This document shows, piece after piece, positions 19,396-27,444 of a stretch of 64,000 bases of DNA. Origin of the DNA: Paracoccaceae bacterium (GTDB lineage Bacteria; Pseudomonadota; Alphaproteobacteria; Rhodobacterales; Rhodobacteraceae); contig JAHYIZ010000001.1 in NCBI GenBank assembly GCA_019429405.1, forward strand, positions 170,035-234,034, read 5' to 3'. Positions within the stretch are counted from its first letter, which is position 1. Each line of letters opens with the position of its first letter. Position numbers and translations under genes: made by a program. The notes beneath the pieces are model-generated. The model did not search any database. It saw only the letters and a program-made list of their open reading frames with translations, and was not told where the DNA came from.

Positions 19396-20003
19396 TGCCG
19401 CTTTTCGAAAGCCCGGCTAGCGTGCTCGCACTGTCAGCCCTGATTGGCTACCTGTTCGGCTCAATCCCGTTCGGGGTTGTCATCACCCGCGCACTCGGCC
19501 TTGCCGACCCGCGCCGCATTGGTTCGGGCAACATCGGCGCAACGAATGTGCTGCGCACGGGCAACAAGAAGGCGGCACTCGCGACGCTTTTGCTCGATGG
19601 CGCAAAGGGCGCCGTTGCGGTTTTGATCGCGCGCGCGGTTTTTGCCGAAGACGCGGTGCAACTGGCGGGGGTCGCGGCATTTCTGGGCCACATCTACCCG
19701 GTCTGGCTTGGCTTCAAGGGGGGCAAGGGCGTTGCGACTTTCCTTGGCATCACGCTGGCCTTGGCGTGGCCGGTGGGGTTGTCGGTCTGCGCGGTCTGGC
19801 TGGTGGCAGCATGGGTCAGCAGGGTTTCATCGCTGGCCGCGCTCTTGGCGGCAGCGACCTCGGTGATATTCGCCTGGGTTTACGACCGCCCCGAAGCAAT
19901 GATTCTGTGCTCGGTACTGGCGGCACTGATCTTCTGGCGTCACCGCACCAATATCGCTCGTATGGCGGCAGGCACCGAACCCCGGATTGGCCGCAAGGGC
20001 TGA
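19395..20003 (+). CDS. plsY: Glycerol-3-phosphate acyltransferase PlsY
   Basis: A 202-residue integral membrane enzyme that transfers acyl groups from acyl-phosphate to glycerol-3-phosphate, the first step of phospholipid synthesis. The family motifs are present: GSIPFGVVI with GSGNIGATNVLRTG (near 39-55), GHIYPVWLGFKGGKGVATFLG (near 97-117), and FWRHRTNIARMAAGTEP at the C-terminus. About five membrane segments are visible. The ATG at 19395 shares its A with the TGA of the dihydroorotase-like gene, so it is translationally coupled to the pyrimidine cluster. It is the last gene of that cluster. Confidence 0.95.
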   Translation: MPLFESPASVLALSALIGYLFGSIPFGVVITRALGLADPRRIGSGNIGATNVLRTGNKKAALATLLLDGAKGAVAVLIARAVFAEDAVQLAGVAAFLGHIYPVWLGFKGGKGVATFLGITLALAWPVGLSVCAVWLVAAWVSRVSSLAALLAAATSVIFAWVYDRPEAMILCSVLAALIFWRHRTNIARMAAGTEPRIGRKG

Positions 20004-20019
20004 GCGGGGCCCGAAACCC

Positions 20020-20292
20020 TCAGCGCGCGCTCAGCCGTTCAATGGCTTCGGCGGTGCGCTTGGTGTTCTGGTAGATGCCAAGGCCCAGGTACATGAAGCC
20101 TGCGATGAAAATTACATAGATTGCACCGCCGAGCAGAATGGCGGCGCCCATCAACGGGCCGCCGGGCATGTCAGGCCCCATGCTGTTGCCGGCAAAGGTC
20201 ACGATGCCCGCACCAACAACCACGCCGATGCACATAAGAACAACAATCACACCGACGAGGACCTCGAAGGTATTGATGAAAAAGTCCCGCAT
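20020..20292 (-). CDS. Small two-TM membrane protein, unknown function
   Basis: A 90-residue protein starting MRDFFINTFEVLVGVIVV. Two hydrophobic segments (about 8-30 and 45-70) flank a polar loop with MGPDMPGG, followed by a basic C-terminal helix (YQNTKRTAEAIERLSAR). I do not recognise a named family. I chose the ATG at 20292 because the upstream in-frame extension is Pro/Arg-rich and crosses a strong inverted repeat. It is convergent with plsY (16-base gap) and follows gshA on the same strand after 105 bases. Confidence 0.7.
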   Translation of the reverse strand: MRDFFINTFEVLVGVIVVLMCIGVVVGAGIVTFAGNSMGPDMPGGPLMGAAILLGGAIYVIFIAGFMYLGLGIYQNTKRTAEAIERLSAR

Positions 20293-20331
20293 TCCCTTCC
20301 CCTGTCTGTTGTTGCGCGCGCGCGGCATAGA

Positions 20332-20372
20332 GGTTTGAGGCCCCGCGTGGCGGGCAGGGTGAGCCTCAAACC
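20332..20372 (-). terminator. Long stem-loop downstream of gshA
   Basis: GGTTTGAGGC (20332-20341) and GCCTCAAACC (20363-20372) form a perfect 10-bp stem. Inside it CCCGC (20342-20346) can pair with GCGGG (20350-20354). It lies 26 bases after the gshA stop and 40 bases before the small membrane protein start, so it could terminate gshA transcripts or act as a leader of the next gene. No T-run follows on the minus strand. Confidence 0.55.
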
Positions 20373-20397
20373 CGGACAGGTCAAGCAAATCTGGGGG

Positions 20398-21762
20398 TCA
20401 GAGGCGCGTCGCCGCATAGATGTGGGAAAGGTCGCCCGCCCATTCGCCGTGATACTGCGCCAGCAAACGATCGGCCTGCACCTGCCCTGACGCGATGTCT
20501 TGCTCGAACACCTCAAGAAAGACGCCTTCGTCGGCGCCACCCTCATCGCGGGCGCGCGCGGCAAGCCCGGCGCGCGAGATTGCCACCACCTGCCGCGCGA
20601 GATCGTGCAGCCTCACGCCGCCCGCCTCGCCTTGCAGCCCCGAGACCGAGGCCGCAACGCGCAGCCCCTCGCGCGTCTCGGCACTGAACCCCTTGGCCAG
20701 ATCCCAGGCGGCATCGAGCGCGGACTGGTCATAAAGCAGCCCCACCCAAAGCGCGGGAAGGGCCAGCATATGCGCCCGGTCACCGGCATCGGCGCCGCGC
20801 GTTTCGAGATATTTCTTCACCCGCGCCTCGGGGAACACGGTGGTCATATGGTCGGCCCAATCGCTCATCGTGGGCAATTCGCCGGGCAGCGCGGGCAACT
20901 TGCCGCGCAGAAAATCGCGGAAGCTCTGGCCCAGCGCGTCAATGTATTTGCCATCGCGGTAGACGAAATACATCGGCACATCGAGCACCCAATCGACATA
21001 GCGCTCGTACCCCATGCCGGGTTCAAACGCGAAGGGCAGCATGCCGGTGCGGCTGGCATCGAGGTCGCGCCAGATGCGGCTGCGCCAGCTTTTATGGCCG
21101 TTGGGTTTGCCCTCAAAAAACGGCGAACTGGCACAAAGCGCGGTGGCGACCGGTTGCAGCGCCAGCGCCACGCGCAGCTTTTGCACCATGTCGGCTTCAG
21201 ACCCGAAATCGAGGTTCACCTGCACGGTGCAGGTGCGATACATCATCTGGGTGCCATGCGTGCCCACGCGCCCCATGTAATCGGTCATCAGCCGGTAGCG
21301 GCCTTTGGGCATTCGGGGCATCTGTTCATGCGTCCAGACGGGCGCGGCACCGATTCCGGCAAAGCCCACACCCATGTTTTCGACCACTTCGGCACATTCG
21401 CGCAAATGCAGGTCAAGCTCGGCGGCGATGGCGTGCATGTCGGCCATCGGCGCACCAGAAAGCTCCAGTTGCCCGCCCGGTTCAAGGCTGACGTTGGCGC
21501 CGTTGCGGGTAAGGCCGATAAGCGCACCCTGCTCAAGCACCGACTCCCAGCCAAAACGCGCCTGCAGCGCCTCGAGGATGGCGCGGATGCTGCGCGGGCC
21601 TTCATATGGCAAGGGCAACAGGCTGTCGGTCAGGTAGCCGAACTTTTCGTGCTCGGTGCCGATCCGCCACGCCGCGCGCGGCTTTTCACCCGAGGCCATG
21701 TACTCGGCCAGTTGTTCCAGCCGCTCAATGGGTGCGCCGCCGCCTTGCTGGGGAATGGACAT
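20398..21762 (-). CDS. gshA: Glutamate-cysteine ligase (plant/alphaproteobacterial type)
   Basis: A 454-residue enzyme that makes gamma-glutamylcysteine, the first step of glutathione synthesis. It begins with IERLEQLAEYMASGEKPR and has RIGTEHEKFGY near residue 33, the hallmark of the class II (plant-type) GCL family, followed by SLEPGGQLELSGAP near 92 and MMYRTCTVQVNLDF near 174. The length matches this family (about 455). It is cytoplasmic and monocistronic or first of a short unit; a strong stem-loop follows the stop. The upstream neighbour on the same strand ends 59 bases away. Confidence 0.95.
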   Translation of the reverse strand: MSIPQQGGGAPIERLEQLAEYMASGEKPRAAWRIGTEHEKFGYLTDSLLPLPYEGPRSIRAILEALQARFGWESVLEQGALIGLTRNGANVSLEPGGQLELSGAPMADMHAIAAELDLHLRECAEVVENMGVGFAGIGAAPVWTHEQMPRMPKGRYRLMTDYMGRVGTHGTQMMYRTCTVQVNLDFGSEADMVQKLRVALALQPVATALCASSPFFEGKPNGHKSWRSRIWRDLDASRTGMLPFAFEPGMGYERYVDWVLDVPMYFVYRDGKYIDALGQSFRDFLRGKLPALPGELPTMSDWADHMTTVFPEARVKKYLETRGADAGDRAHMLALPALWVGLLYDQSALDAAWDLAKGFSAETREGLRVAASVSGLQGEAGGVRLHDLARQVVAISRAGLAARARDEGGADEGVFLEVFEQDIASGQVQADRLLAQYHGEWAGDLSHIYAATRL

Positions 21763-21821
21763 CGGGGCGGCTCCGGGGTTGTGGTTTCAGGCAGAGTAGG
21801 TGGCGCTCAGGCGCGGCCAAG

Positions 21822-22340
21822 TCAACCCCGCGCGCGGGGCCTTTGCCAAAGGGTTTGCACAGATGGTTGTGCGGAAACACTGGCCCCGGCTGCGGCCGAT
21901 AGCCGCGCCATATCAATACCGGGAAGCGCCGCGAAGGCATCGTAAAGCTGTTCGGCGCCCTTGGCCGCAAGCGGAATCAGCAGCGCCTGCCCGTCGCCTT
22001 GCTTCAGCCGCCAGTGCGGAACCCCGCGCAGCACCAGTAGGCGGATCTCGGAAATGTCGCGCAGAGCCACAAATCCGCCAATTCCGGGGCCGTAATACCC
22101 CAGTTGCCCCTCGTCGATCTCGATCCAGCCGGGCAGCGTGGCGGGCCGCGCAAAGCGCATCCGGCGCAGCGCGATCACCAGCCAACCCGCGCCAAGCACC
22201 GCAAAAAGCGCGCCAAGCGGCAGCAGAATATAGCCTCCGCCCGAAGCGATCCAAAGCCCCGCAGCCAGCAGCACCGCCGCGGCCGCCACCTCGCGCCAGT
22301 GGGCCAGCCGCGCCAGTGCTTCGGGGCGCAGAAGGCTCAT
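21822..22340 (-). CDS. Small membrane protein downstream of rsmE, unknown function
   Basis: A 172-residue protein starting inside the last codons of rsmE (ATGA overlap), hence translationally coupled. Two closely spaced hydrophobic segments (about 15-35 and 38-55) are followed by a beta-rich region with GWIEIDEGQLGYYGPGIGGF and RDISEIRLLVLRG, which looks like a small PH-like or sensor fold. No known motif is evident. Its layout (membrane hairpin plus beta domain) resembles the two small proteins of the pyrB cluster, but sequence relatedness is not demonstrated. Confidence 0.7.
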   Translation of the reverse strand: MSLLRPEALARLAHWREVAAAAVLLAAGLWIASGGGYILLPLGALFAVLGAGWLVIALRRMRFARPATLPGWIEIDEGQLGYYGPGIGGFVALRDISEIRLLVLRGVPHWRLKQGDGQALLIPLAAKGAEQLYDAFAALPGIDMARLSAAAGASVSAQPSVQTLWQRPRARG

Positions 22341-23062
22341 CGCCAATCTCCCAGCGATGCCTGCCACAGCGTCAGCGTCGCGCAAGCCGCCGTATCGGCG
22401 CGCAGAATGCGCGGGCCGAGACTGACCGGCGTGACAAAGGGCAAGGCCCCAAGGCGGGCGCGCTCAGGCGCCGAAAACCCGCCCTCGGGCCCGATCAGCA
22501 CCGCCCATGGGCCGGGCGCAAGCCCCGCGAGCGTTGCCGCGGGGCCAAGCCTGCTTTCGTCGGCCCAAAGAATGCGCCGCGCCGGGTTCCAGCCATCAAG
22601 CGCTCGCGCAAGCGGCGCAAGCTCGGCCACAACTGGCACGAAGGTGCCGCCGCACTGCTCGGCCGCCTCAACCGCGTGGGCTTGCAGGCGGTCTTGCCGA
22701 ATACGCTCAGCATTGGTGAAGTCGGTCTGCACCGGCATGATACGCGCGGCACCCAGCTCAGCCGCTTTTTCCACGATGAAATCGGTGCGCGCTTTCTTGA
22801 TCGGTGCAAACATCAGCCACAGGTCGGGCGGGTCACGCTGCGGCGCGGTTTGCGCCAGCGCGCGCAGGGTGCCTGCGCGCTTGGCCACCTGCACCACCTC
22901 GGCCAGCCATTCGCCCTGCCGCCCGTTGAACACCAGCACCTGCGCCCCCGCCGCCAGTCGCATCACCGCAAAAAGGTAATGCGCCTGCCCCTCATTCAGG
23001 GGAAGCGGTTGCCCCGCTGCCAGCGGCTGCTCTAGATAGAGCCTGATCTTTGCCTGTGCCAT
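22337..23062 (-). CDS. rsmE: 16S rRNA m3U1498 methyltransferase RsmE
   Basis: A 241-residue SPOUT-class methyltransferase that modifies U1498 of 16S rRNA. Seen are an N-terminal PUA-like region (LNEGQAHYLFAVMRLAAGAQV), KKARTDFIVEKAAELGAARI, QTDFTNAERIRQDR, and the knotted SAM site VLIGPEGGFSAPERA and LGPRILRADTAACATL. I start at MAQAKIRLYLE, 12 bases from the divergent ubiA start; the longer reading would overlap ubiA. The promoter must lie within the ubiA coding region or be very compact. Confidence 0.93.
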   Translation of the reverse strand: MAQAKIRLYLEQPLAAGQPLPLNEGQAHYLFAVMRLAAGAQVLVFNGRQGEWLAEVVQVAKRAGTLRALAQTAPQRDPPDLWLMFAPIKKARTDFIVEKAAELGAARIMPVQTDFTNAERIRQDRLQAHAVEAAEQCGGTFVPVVAELAPLARALDGWNPARRILWADESRLGPAATLAGLAPGPWAVLIGPEGGFSAPERARLGALPFVTPVSLGPRILRADTAACATLTLWQASLGDWR

Positions 23063-23074
23063 GAGGCCGAACCT

Positions 23075-24067
23075 ATGAGAGCCGACAGTGAATTGCCAGA
23101 GCCGGGCCACGCCGAGCCGGGAGCCGCAGAGCCGGGCCGGGTCGCCGATGCGCCCCCCGGCAACTGGGTAGACCGCTTTGCGCCAGCGCCAAGCCGCCCC
23201 TATCTGCGGCTGTCGCGCGCCGACCGCCCGATCGGCACCTGGCTGCTGCTCATCCCGTGCTTCTGGGGCGTGGCACTGGCAGCGGCGGCCGATGCCCCGC
23301 GCCTATTCGACCTGTGGATCATCGCCGCCTGCACCTTGGGCGCGGCGGTGATGCGCGGCGCGGGCTGCACATGGAACGACATCACCGACCGCCATATCGA
23401 CGGCGCCGTGGCGCGCACCCGCTCGCGCCCCATTCCTTCGGGGCAAGTTTCGCTGCGCGCAGCGCTGGTCTGGATGGCGGCGCAAACCGCCGTTGGCGCG
23501 CTGCTGCTGTTCACCTTCAACGGGCCGGCGATTTTAATGGGCCTCGCAAGCCTGGTGCCGGTGGCGGTTTACCCCTTTGCCAAGCGATTCACTTGGTGGC
23601 CGCAGGTGTTTCTTGGCCTCGCCTTCAACTGGGGCGCCTTGCTGGCGTGGGTCGCGCACAGCGGCAGCCTGTCGGCGCCGCCGCTGCTCTTGTATCTATC
23701 GGGCATCGCGTGGACGCTCTTTTACGACACCATCTACGCGCATCAGGATAAAGAGGATGATGCGCTGATCGGCGTCAAATCGACCGCGCGGCTCTTTGGC
23801 GCGCGCACGGGCCACTGGCTTGGCCTGTTCCTGATGGCGGCGGTCACGCTGATGGCAATGGCGGTTTTGCTGGCGCTGCTGCCCCATGCGCCGCCGCTGC
23901 AACTTGGGTTGGCGCTGATGGCGCCATGGGGCTTTGGCTGGCACATGCTTTGGCAGATGCGGCGGCTTGACATCGACCAGCCCGAGATTTGCCTGCGCCT
24001 GTTTCGCGCCAACCGGGAAACCGGGCTGATCGCTGCGCTGTTTCTTGCCGCTGCCGCGCTGGTGTGA
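23075..24067 (+). CDS. ubiA: 4-hydroxybenzoate polyprenyltransferase
   Basis: A 330-residue membrane prenyltransferase that attaches the isoprenoid tail to 4-hydroxybenzoate in ubiquinone synthesis. The two Asp-rich motifs are present: NDITDRHID near residue 108 and YAHQDKEDD near 222. About eight membrane segments follow the usual UbiA pattern. The N-terminus carries an extra low-complexity stretch with three EPG repeats (EPGHAEPGAAEPG) before the conserved RPYLRLSRADRPIGTWLLL. It starts 12 bases from the divergent rsmE start, so the translation start or promoter arrangement is tight. An ATG further in would remove the repeats but has no better ribosome site that I can see. Confidence 0.93.
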   Translation: MRADSELPEPGHAEPGAAEPGRVADAPPGNWVDRFAPAPSRPYLRLSRADRPIGTWLLLIPCFWGVALAAAADAPRLFDLWIIAACTLGAAVMRGAGCTWNDITDRHIDGAVARTRSRPIPSGQVSLRAALVWMAAQTAVGALLLFTFNGPAILMGLASLVPVAVYPFAKRFTWWPQVFLGLAFNWGALLAWVAHSGSLSAPPLLLYLSGIAWTLFYDTIYAHQDKEDDALIGVKSTARLFGARTGHWLGLFLMAAVTLMAMAVLLALLPHAPPLQLGLALMAPWGFGWHMLWQMRRLDIDQPEICLRLFRANRETGLIAALFLAAAALV

Positions 24068-24130
24068 TTGATTGCGCCCCACCGCCCGCCTAAGCAGGGC
24101 CACGAGCAACAGAGCAAAGGCACTCGCCGC

Positions 24131-26038
24131 ATGCGCCACGGCCCCAAAATTCTGACCGCGCTGGCATTCGTGCTGGCCTTTGCGCTGGCTGCGGTGGCTG
24201 CGGGCACGGCTGCCAGCGTCATCGAAATGGGCACGCGCAAGGCGGCGCAGCTGCAGCTTGACATCGGCGGGCACGACTGGGCAGAAATCAGCGCCGATGG
24301 GCTGCAACTGCGGCTTGCGGGCACCGCCCCGTCAGAGGCGCACCGATTTCGGGTGCTTTCGATGCTGGGCGAGGTGGTCGAGTCGAGCCGAATCGTCGAT
24401 CTGACTGATGTGGCTCGGCCCACGGCCATTGCACCCCCCGAATTTTCGCTTGAAATGCTGCGCAATGACGACGGCATTTCGCTGATTGGGCTGGTGCCTG
24501 CGGTTACTGACCGGGTGGGCCTGGTGGCCGAACTGGCCGCAAGCGCGGGTGACGGGCAGGTGACCGACATGCTTGAAAGCGCGGATTACCGCGAGCCCGA
24601 CGGCTGGGCGCGGGCGTTGACCTTTGGCGTGTCTGCGCTGAAGTCGTTGCCGCGATCGAAGGTTTCGGTCACGGCAAACAGGGTTGCGATTACCGCCATT
24701 GCCGACAGCGCAAGCGAGAAAGGCAGAATTGAAACCGATCTGCGCCGCCGCACACCCGCCTCGCTGCGACTGGAGCTGGATATTTCGGCGCCGCGCCCGG
24801 TGATCACGCCCTTCACGTTGCGCTTTTTGATGGATGTCGAGGGTGCGCGTTTTGATGCCTGCTCGGCCGATACCGAGCGCGCACAGACGCGCATTCTGCA
24901 AGCCGCGCGCAGAGCCGGCGCCACGGGAGCGCTCGGGTGCACCTTGGGCATGGGTGTGCCCTCGCCGAACTGGGCCGAAGCGGTCGAGATGGGGCTGGGG
25001 GCGCTGGCGGGCATTGGTGGCGGTTCGATCACCTTTTCAGATGCCGACATCGCGCTGATCGCTGCTGAAAACGTCAGCCAGGCAGATTTCGACCGCGTCG
25101 TGGGCGAGCTGGAATCAAATCTTCCTGCGGTGTTTTCCCTGCACGCCGAGATGCCGGAAAAACTGGCGAACGGCGTTGCGGTTGCGGTTGAGCCGCCCGA
25201 GTTTTTTGCCACGCTCAGCGAAGATGGCGCCGTGCAATTGCGGGGACGGGTGCCCGATGCACGCGCCCGCGACGCGTTGCAGGCCCTCGCCGCAGCCGAG
25301 TTCGGGCACGACGCGGTGTACCTTGCCACGCGGATCTATCCCGACCTGCCGGGCGGCTGGACCGCGCGGGTGCTGACCTCGGTCGAAGCCCTTGGCATGC
25401 TGGACGCAGGCAATGTTCAGGTGCGTGCCGATGTAATCCGGCTGAGCGGCGACACGCAGGACGCGCAGGCGTCTGACACAATCTCGCGCCTGTTCGTTTC
25501 ACGGCTCGGTGAAGGCGCAAAAATTGAACTGGCGCTGCACTATACCCCGCCGCCAGAACCCGAGACGACAGAGGCTAACGGCGTGGAATGCGTGGCGCGC
25601 CTTAACGCGGTGCTGGATGCCGACAAGATCACCTTTGAGCCCGGTTCTTCGGTCATTACCGCCGCCGCCGCGCCCACCATCGATGCGCTGGCCGAGATTT
25701 TGCGCGACTGCGAAGGGGTGCCGATGCAGATCGGCGGGCATACCGACAGCCAGGGTGGCGAAGACATGAACCTGCGGCTTTCGCAAGGGCGCGCGCGGGC
25801 CGTGATGGTGGCGCTGCAACAGCGCCGGGTGCTGACCGGAAGCATCGTTTCGCAAGGTTTTGGCGAAAGCCAGCCGATCGCCGACAACGGCACCGAAGAG
25901 GGGCGCGAGGCGAACCGCCGGATCGAGTTCCTTTTGCTCAATGGCGAGACAGCCGCCGCAACCGGCCCGCTCAGGGTCACCGGGCCTGACATCACCGCTG
26001 ACCGCCCGGCGCCACGCCCCACGCAACCCACCCCGTAG
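24131..26038 (+). CDS. Large OmpA-family protein with repeated BON-like modules
   Basis: A 635-residue envelope protein. The ATG at 24131 precedes a basic n-region and a hydrophobic signal (ILTALAFVLAFALAAVAAG). The body contains several repeats of a BON-like alpha/beta pattern, for example LQLRLAGTAPSEAHRFRVLS early on and AVQLRGRVPDARARDALQAL near residue 380. The C-terminal 130 residues are an OmpA peptidoglycan-binding domain (ITFEPGSSVI, then IGGHTDSQG and NRRIEFLLL) with a Pro-rich tail. It probably anchors to peptidoglycan while the BON-like modules contact phospholipid or outer-membrane partners (inference). It is followed after 21 bases by a small membrane coiled-coil gene on the same strand. 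Confidence 0.85.
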   Translation: MRHGPKILTALAFVLAFALAAVAAGTAASVIEMGTRKAAQLQLDIGGHDWAEISADGLQLRLAGTAPSEAHRFRVLSMLGEVVESSRIVDLTDVARPTAIAPPEFSLEMLRNDDGISLIGLVPAVTDRVGLVAELAASAGDGQVTDMLESADYREPDGWARALTFGVSALKSLPRSKVSVTANRVAITAIADSASEKGRIETDLRRRTPASLRLELDISAPRPVITPFTLRFLMDVEGARFDACSADTERAQTRILQAARRAGATGALGCTLGMGVPSPNWAEAVEMGLGALAGIGGGSITFSDADIALIAAENVSQADFDRVVGELESNLPAVFSLHAEMPEKLANGVAVAVEPPEFFATLSEDGAVQLRGRVPDARARDALQALAAAEFGHDAVYLATRIYPDLPGGWTARVLTSVEALGMLDAGNVQVRADVIRLSGDTQDAQASDTISRLFVSRLGEGAKIELALHYTPPPEPETTEANGVECVARLNAVLDADKITFEPGSSVITAAAAPTIDALAEILRDCEGVPMQIGGHTDSQGGEDMNLRLSQGRARAVMVALQQRRVLTGSIVSQGFGESQPIADNGTEEGREANRRIEFLLLNGETAAATGPLRVTGPDITADRPAPRPTQPTP

Positions 26039-26059
26039 CCCGCGCGGCAGGATCTGACC

Positions 26060-26389
26060 ATGAACCGAGAAGAATTCATTACCGCCACCGCGATCATCCT
26101 GTTTGCCGCCTTTTGCCTTGGCTGGTTCGCGTCGTGGGTGCTGCACCGGCTGACGCGGATGACCAAGGCCGATATGGGCGAGCTGGAGCAGATGGCGCAG
26201 GCACTGCATGAGGCCGAGGAAATGCGCGATCAGGCGATGGCATACCTCGACCAGCGCGAGGCGGAGTTGGTGAACCAGAACCACCAGACCGAGGCCGAAT
26301 TGCGCGCCGCGATGGATGGGCTGCGCGATGCCCGCCAAGAGGCCGAGGAACTGCGCGCCTATATCGAAAAGCTCAACGCCGCAAAATAG
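26060..26389 (+). CDS. Small single-TM coiled-coil protein
   Basis: A 109-residue protein with one membrane segment (ATAIILFAAFCLGWFASWVL, about 9-28), followed by a long acidic amphipathic helix (about 38-109) rich in Glu, Ala and Gln with heptad-like spacing. It is probably a membrane-anchored coiled coil facing the cytoplasm. Its start is 21 bases after the OmpA-family gene, so the two may be a unit; together they could form an envelope-spanning pair, but this is only a positional argument. It is convergent with fdsD (9-base gap). Confidence 0.7.
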   Translation: MNREEFITATAIILFAAFCLGWFASWVLHRLTRMTKADMGELEQMAQALHEAEEMRDQAMAYLDQREAELVNQNHQTEAELRAAMDGLRDARQEAEELRAYIEKLNAAK

Positions 26390-26398
26390 CTATGGCGG

Positions 26399-26629
26399 TC
26401 AGGCCTGAGCTTTGGTGCGGGGCGCCGGTCGCAGGTGCGGCGCTGCCGCAATCACCGCAGGCGCAAGCCCGGCGCCGCCTGCCGCAACCTTCGCCAGCAG
26501 CGCCGCGCGCATAGCGGGCGACCAATTGTCGTTGATATGCGCCGCCACGCCTTCGGCTGCGCTGCCCGGCTGTGTGGCGAAGAAGGCAGCTATCTGGTTA
26601 GCCATACGGGCCAGTTTGTCATCGGTCAT
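26399..26629 (-). CDS. fdsD: Formate dehydrogenase delta subunit
   Basis: A 76-residue protein of the FdsD family, recognisable from KLARMANQIAAFFATQP and the helix-rich C-terminal region containing HINDNWSPAMR. FdsD accompanies the soluble NAD-dependent molybdenum formate dehydrogenase and is needed for its maturation or assembly rather than catalysis. It is the last gene of the fdsG-fdsB-fdsA-fdhD-fdsD operon and overlaps fdhD by 4 bases. Confidence 0.9.
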   Translation of the reverse strand: MTDDKLARMANQIAAFFATQPGSAAEGVAAHINDNWSPAMRAALLAKVAAGGAGLAPAVIAAAPHLRPAPRTKAQA

Positions 26630-27444
26630 GCTGGTGCCTCGTCGCTGAAACGTTGCGGGTGGGAATAGACTTCATAGCCCGCGCCGCGCGCGCGCCCGAC
26701 CAGCGTGATACCCGCTGCCTCGGCCTCGGCCACCGCCAGCGCGGTCGGGGCGGCGGCGCCGATCAACACCCGCGCGCCGATCATCGCGGCCTTTTGCACA
26801 AGGTCCACCGATAACCGCGAGGTCAGCACCAGCACACCCGCCGAGGGCGCTGACCCCGCGCGTGCAAGGGCGCCTGCAAGTTTGTCGAGCGCGTTGTGCC
26901 GACCGACATCTTCGCGCACGGCAACAAGGCCAGCACCGGGTAGCCAGAAACCCGCGGCGTGCGTGGCACGGGTTTGCGCGTGCAGAGGTTGGGCGGCGGC
27001 AAGCGCGGCCATCGCCTGCACAGGCGCCTCAGACCCAAGATGCGGGCCGCCGGTCAGCGGCGCGCGCGGCAAGGGGCGCAACGCCTCGGCAATGCTGTCG
27101 ATACCGCAAAGCCCGCAGCCCACCGGCCCCGCCATCGCCCGCCGCCGCTGCGCGAGGTGCGCTGATGCCTTGGGCACCAGCCACGCCCGCGCCTCGATGC
27201 CTCGCGGCTGCGCCACGATTTCGGTGGCGGTCAGCTCGGCGGCGCTGGCAATAACACCCTCGGTCAGCGCGAAGCCCAGCAAAAAGTCGGGCAGGTCGGC
27301 CGGGGTCGCCATCATCACCGCCTGTGTGGCGCCATCATAGACCAGCGCCACCGGCACTTCTTCAGGCAGCTCGCGCAGCGCCGCCTGCCAGCCCCCTGCC
27401 CAGACCCGTGCCGGGTACGCCGAGTCGGCGGCGGGCACGGTCAT
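26626..27444 (-). CDS. fdhD: Formate dehydrogenase accessory sulfurtransferase
   Basis: A 272-residue chaperone. In E. coli, FdhD transfers sulfur from IscS to the bis-pyranopterin molybdenum cofactor before insertion into formate dehydrogenase. The essential CxxC is present as C110 and C113 in GPVGCGLCG; GREDVGRHNALDKL-type sequence appears as VREDVGRHNALDKL near residue 180. The ATG at 27444 overlaps the fdsA stop by 4 bases and the stop overlaps fdsD by 4, so expression is coupled to the enzyme. Longer in-frame starts lie inside fdsA and are rejected. Confidence 0.93.
   Translation of the reverse strand: MTVPAADSAYPARVWAGGWQAALRELPEEVPVALVYDGATQAVMMATPADLPDFLLGFALTEGVIASAAELTATEIVAQPRGIEARAWLVPKASAHLAQRRRAMAGPVGCGLCGIDSIAEALRPLPRAPLTGGPHLGSEAPVQAMAALAAAQPLHAQTRATHAAGFWLPGAGLVAVREDVGRHNALDKLAGALARAGSAPSAGVLVLTSRLSVDLVQKAAMIGARVLIGAAAPTALAVAEAEAAGITLVGRARGAGYEVYSHPQRFSDEAPA

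Noticed and set aside
20500-21945. 481-codon plus-strand frame opposite gshA
   Set aside because: Antisense shadow of a well-recognised GshA gene, with no ribosome site or family motif.
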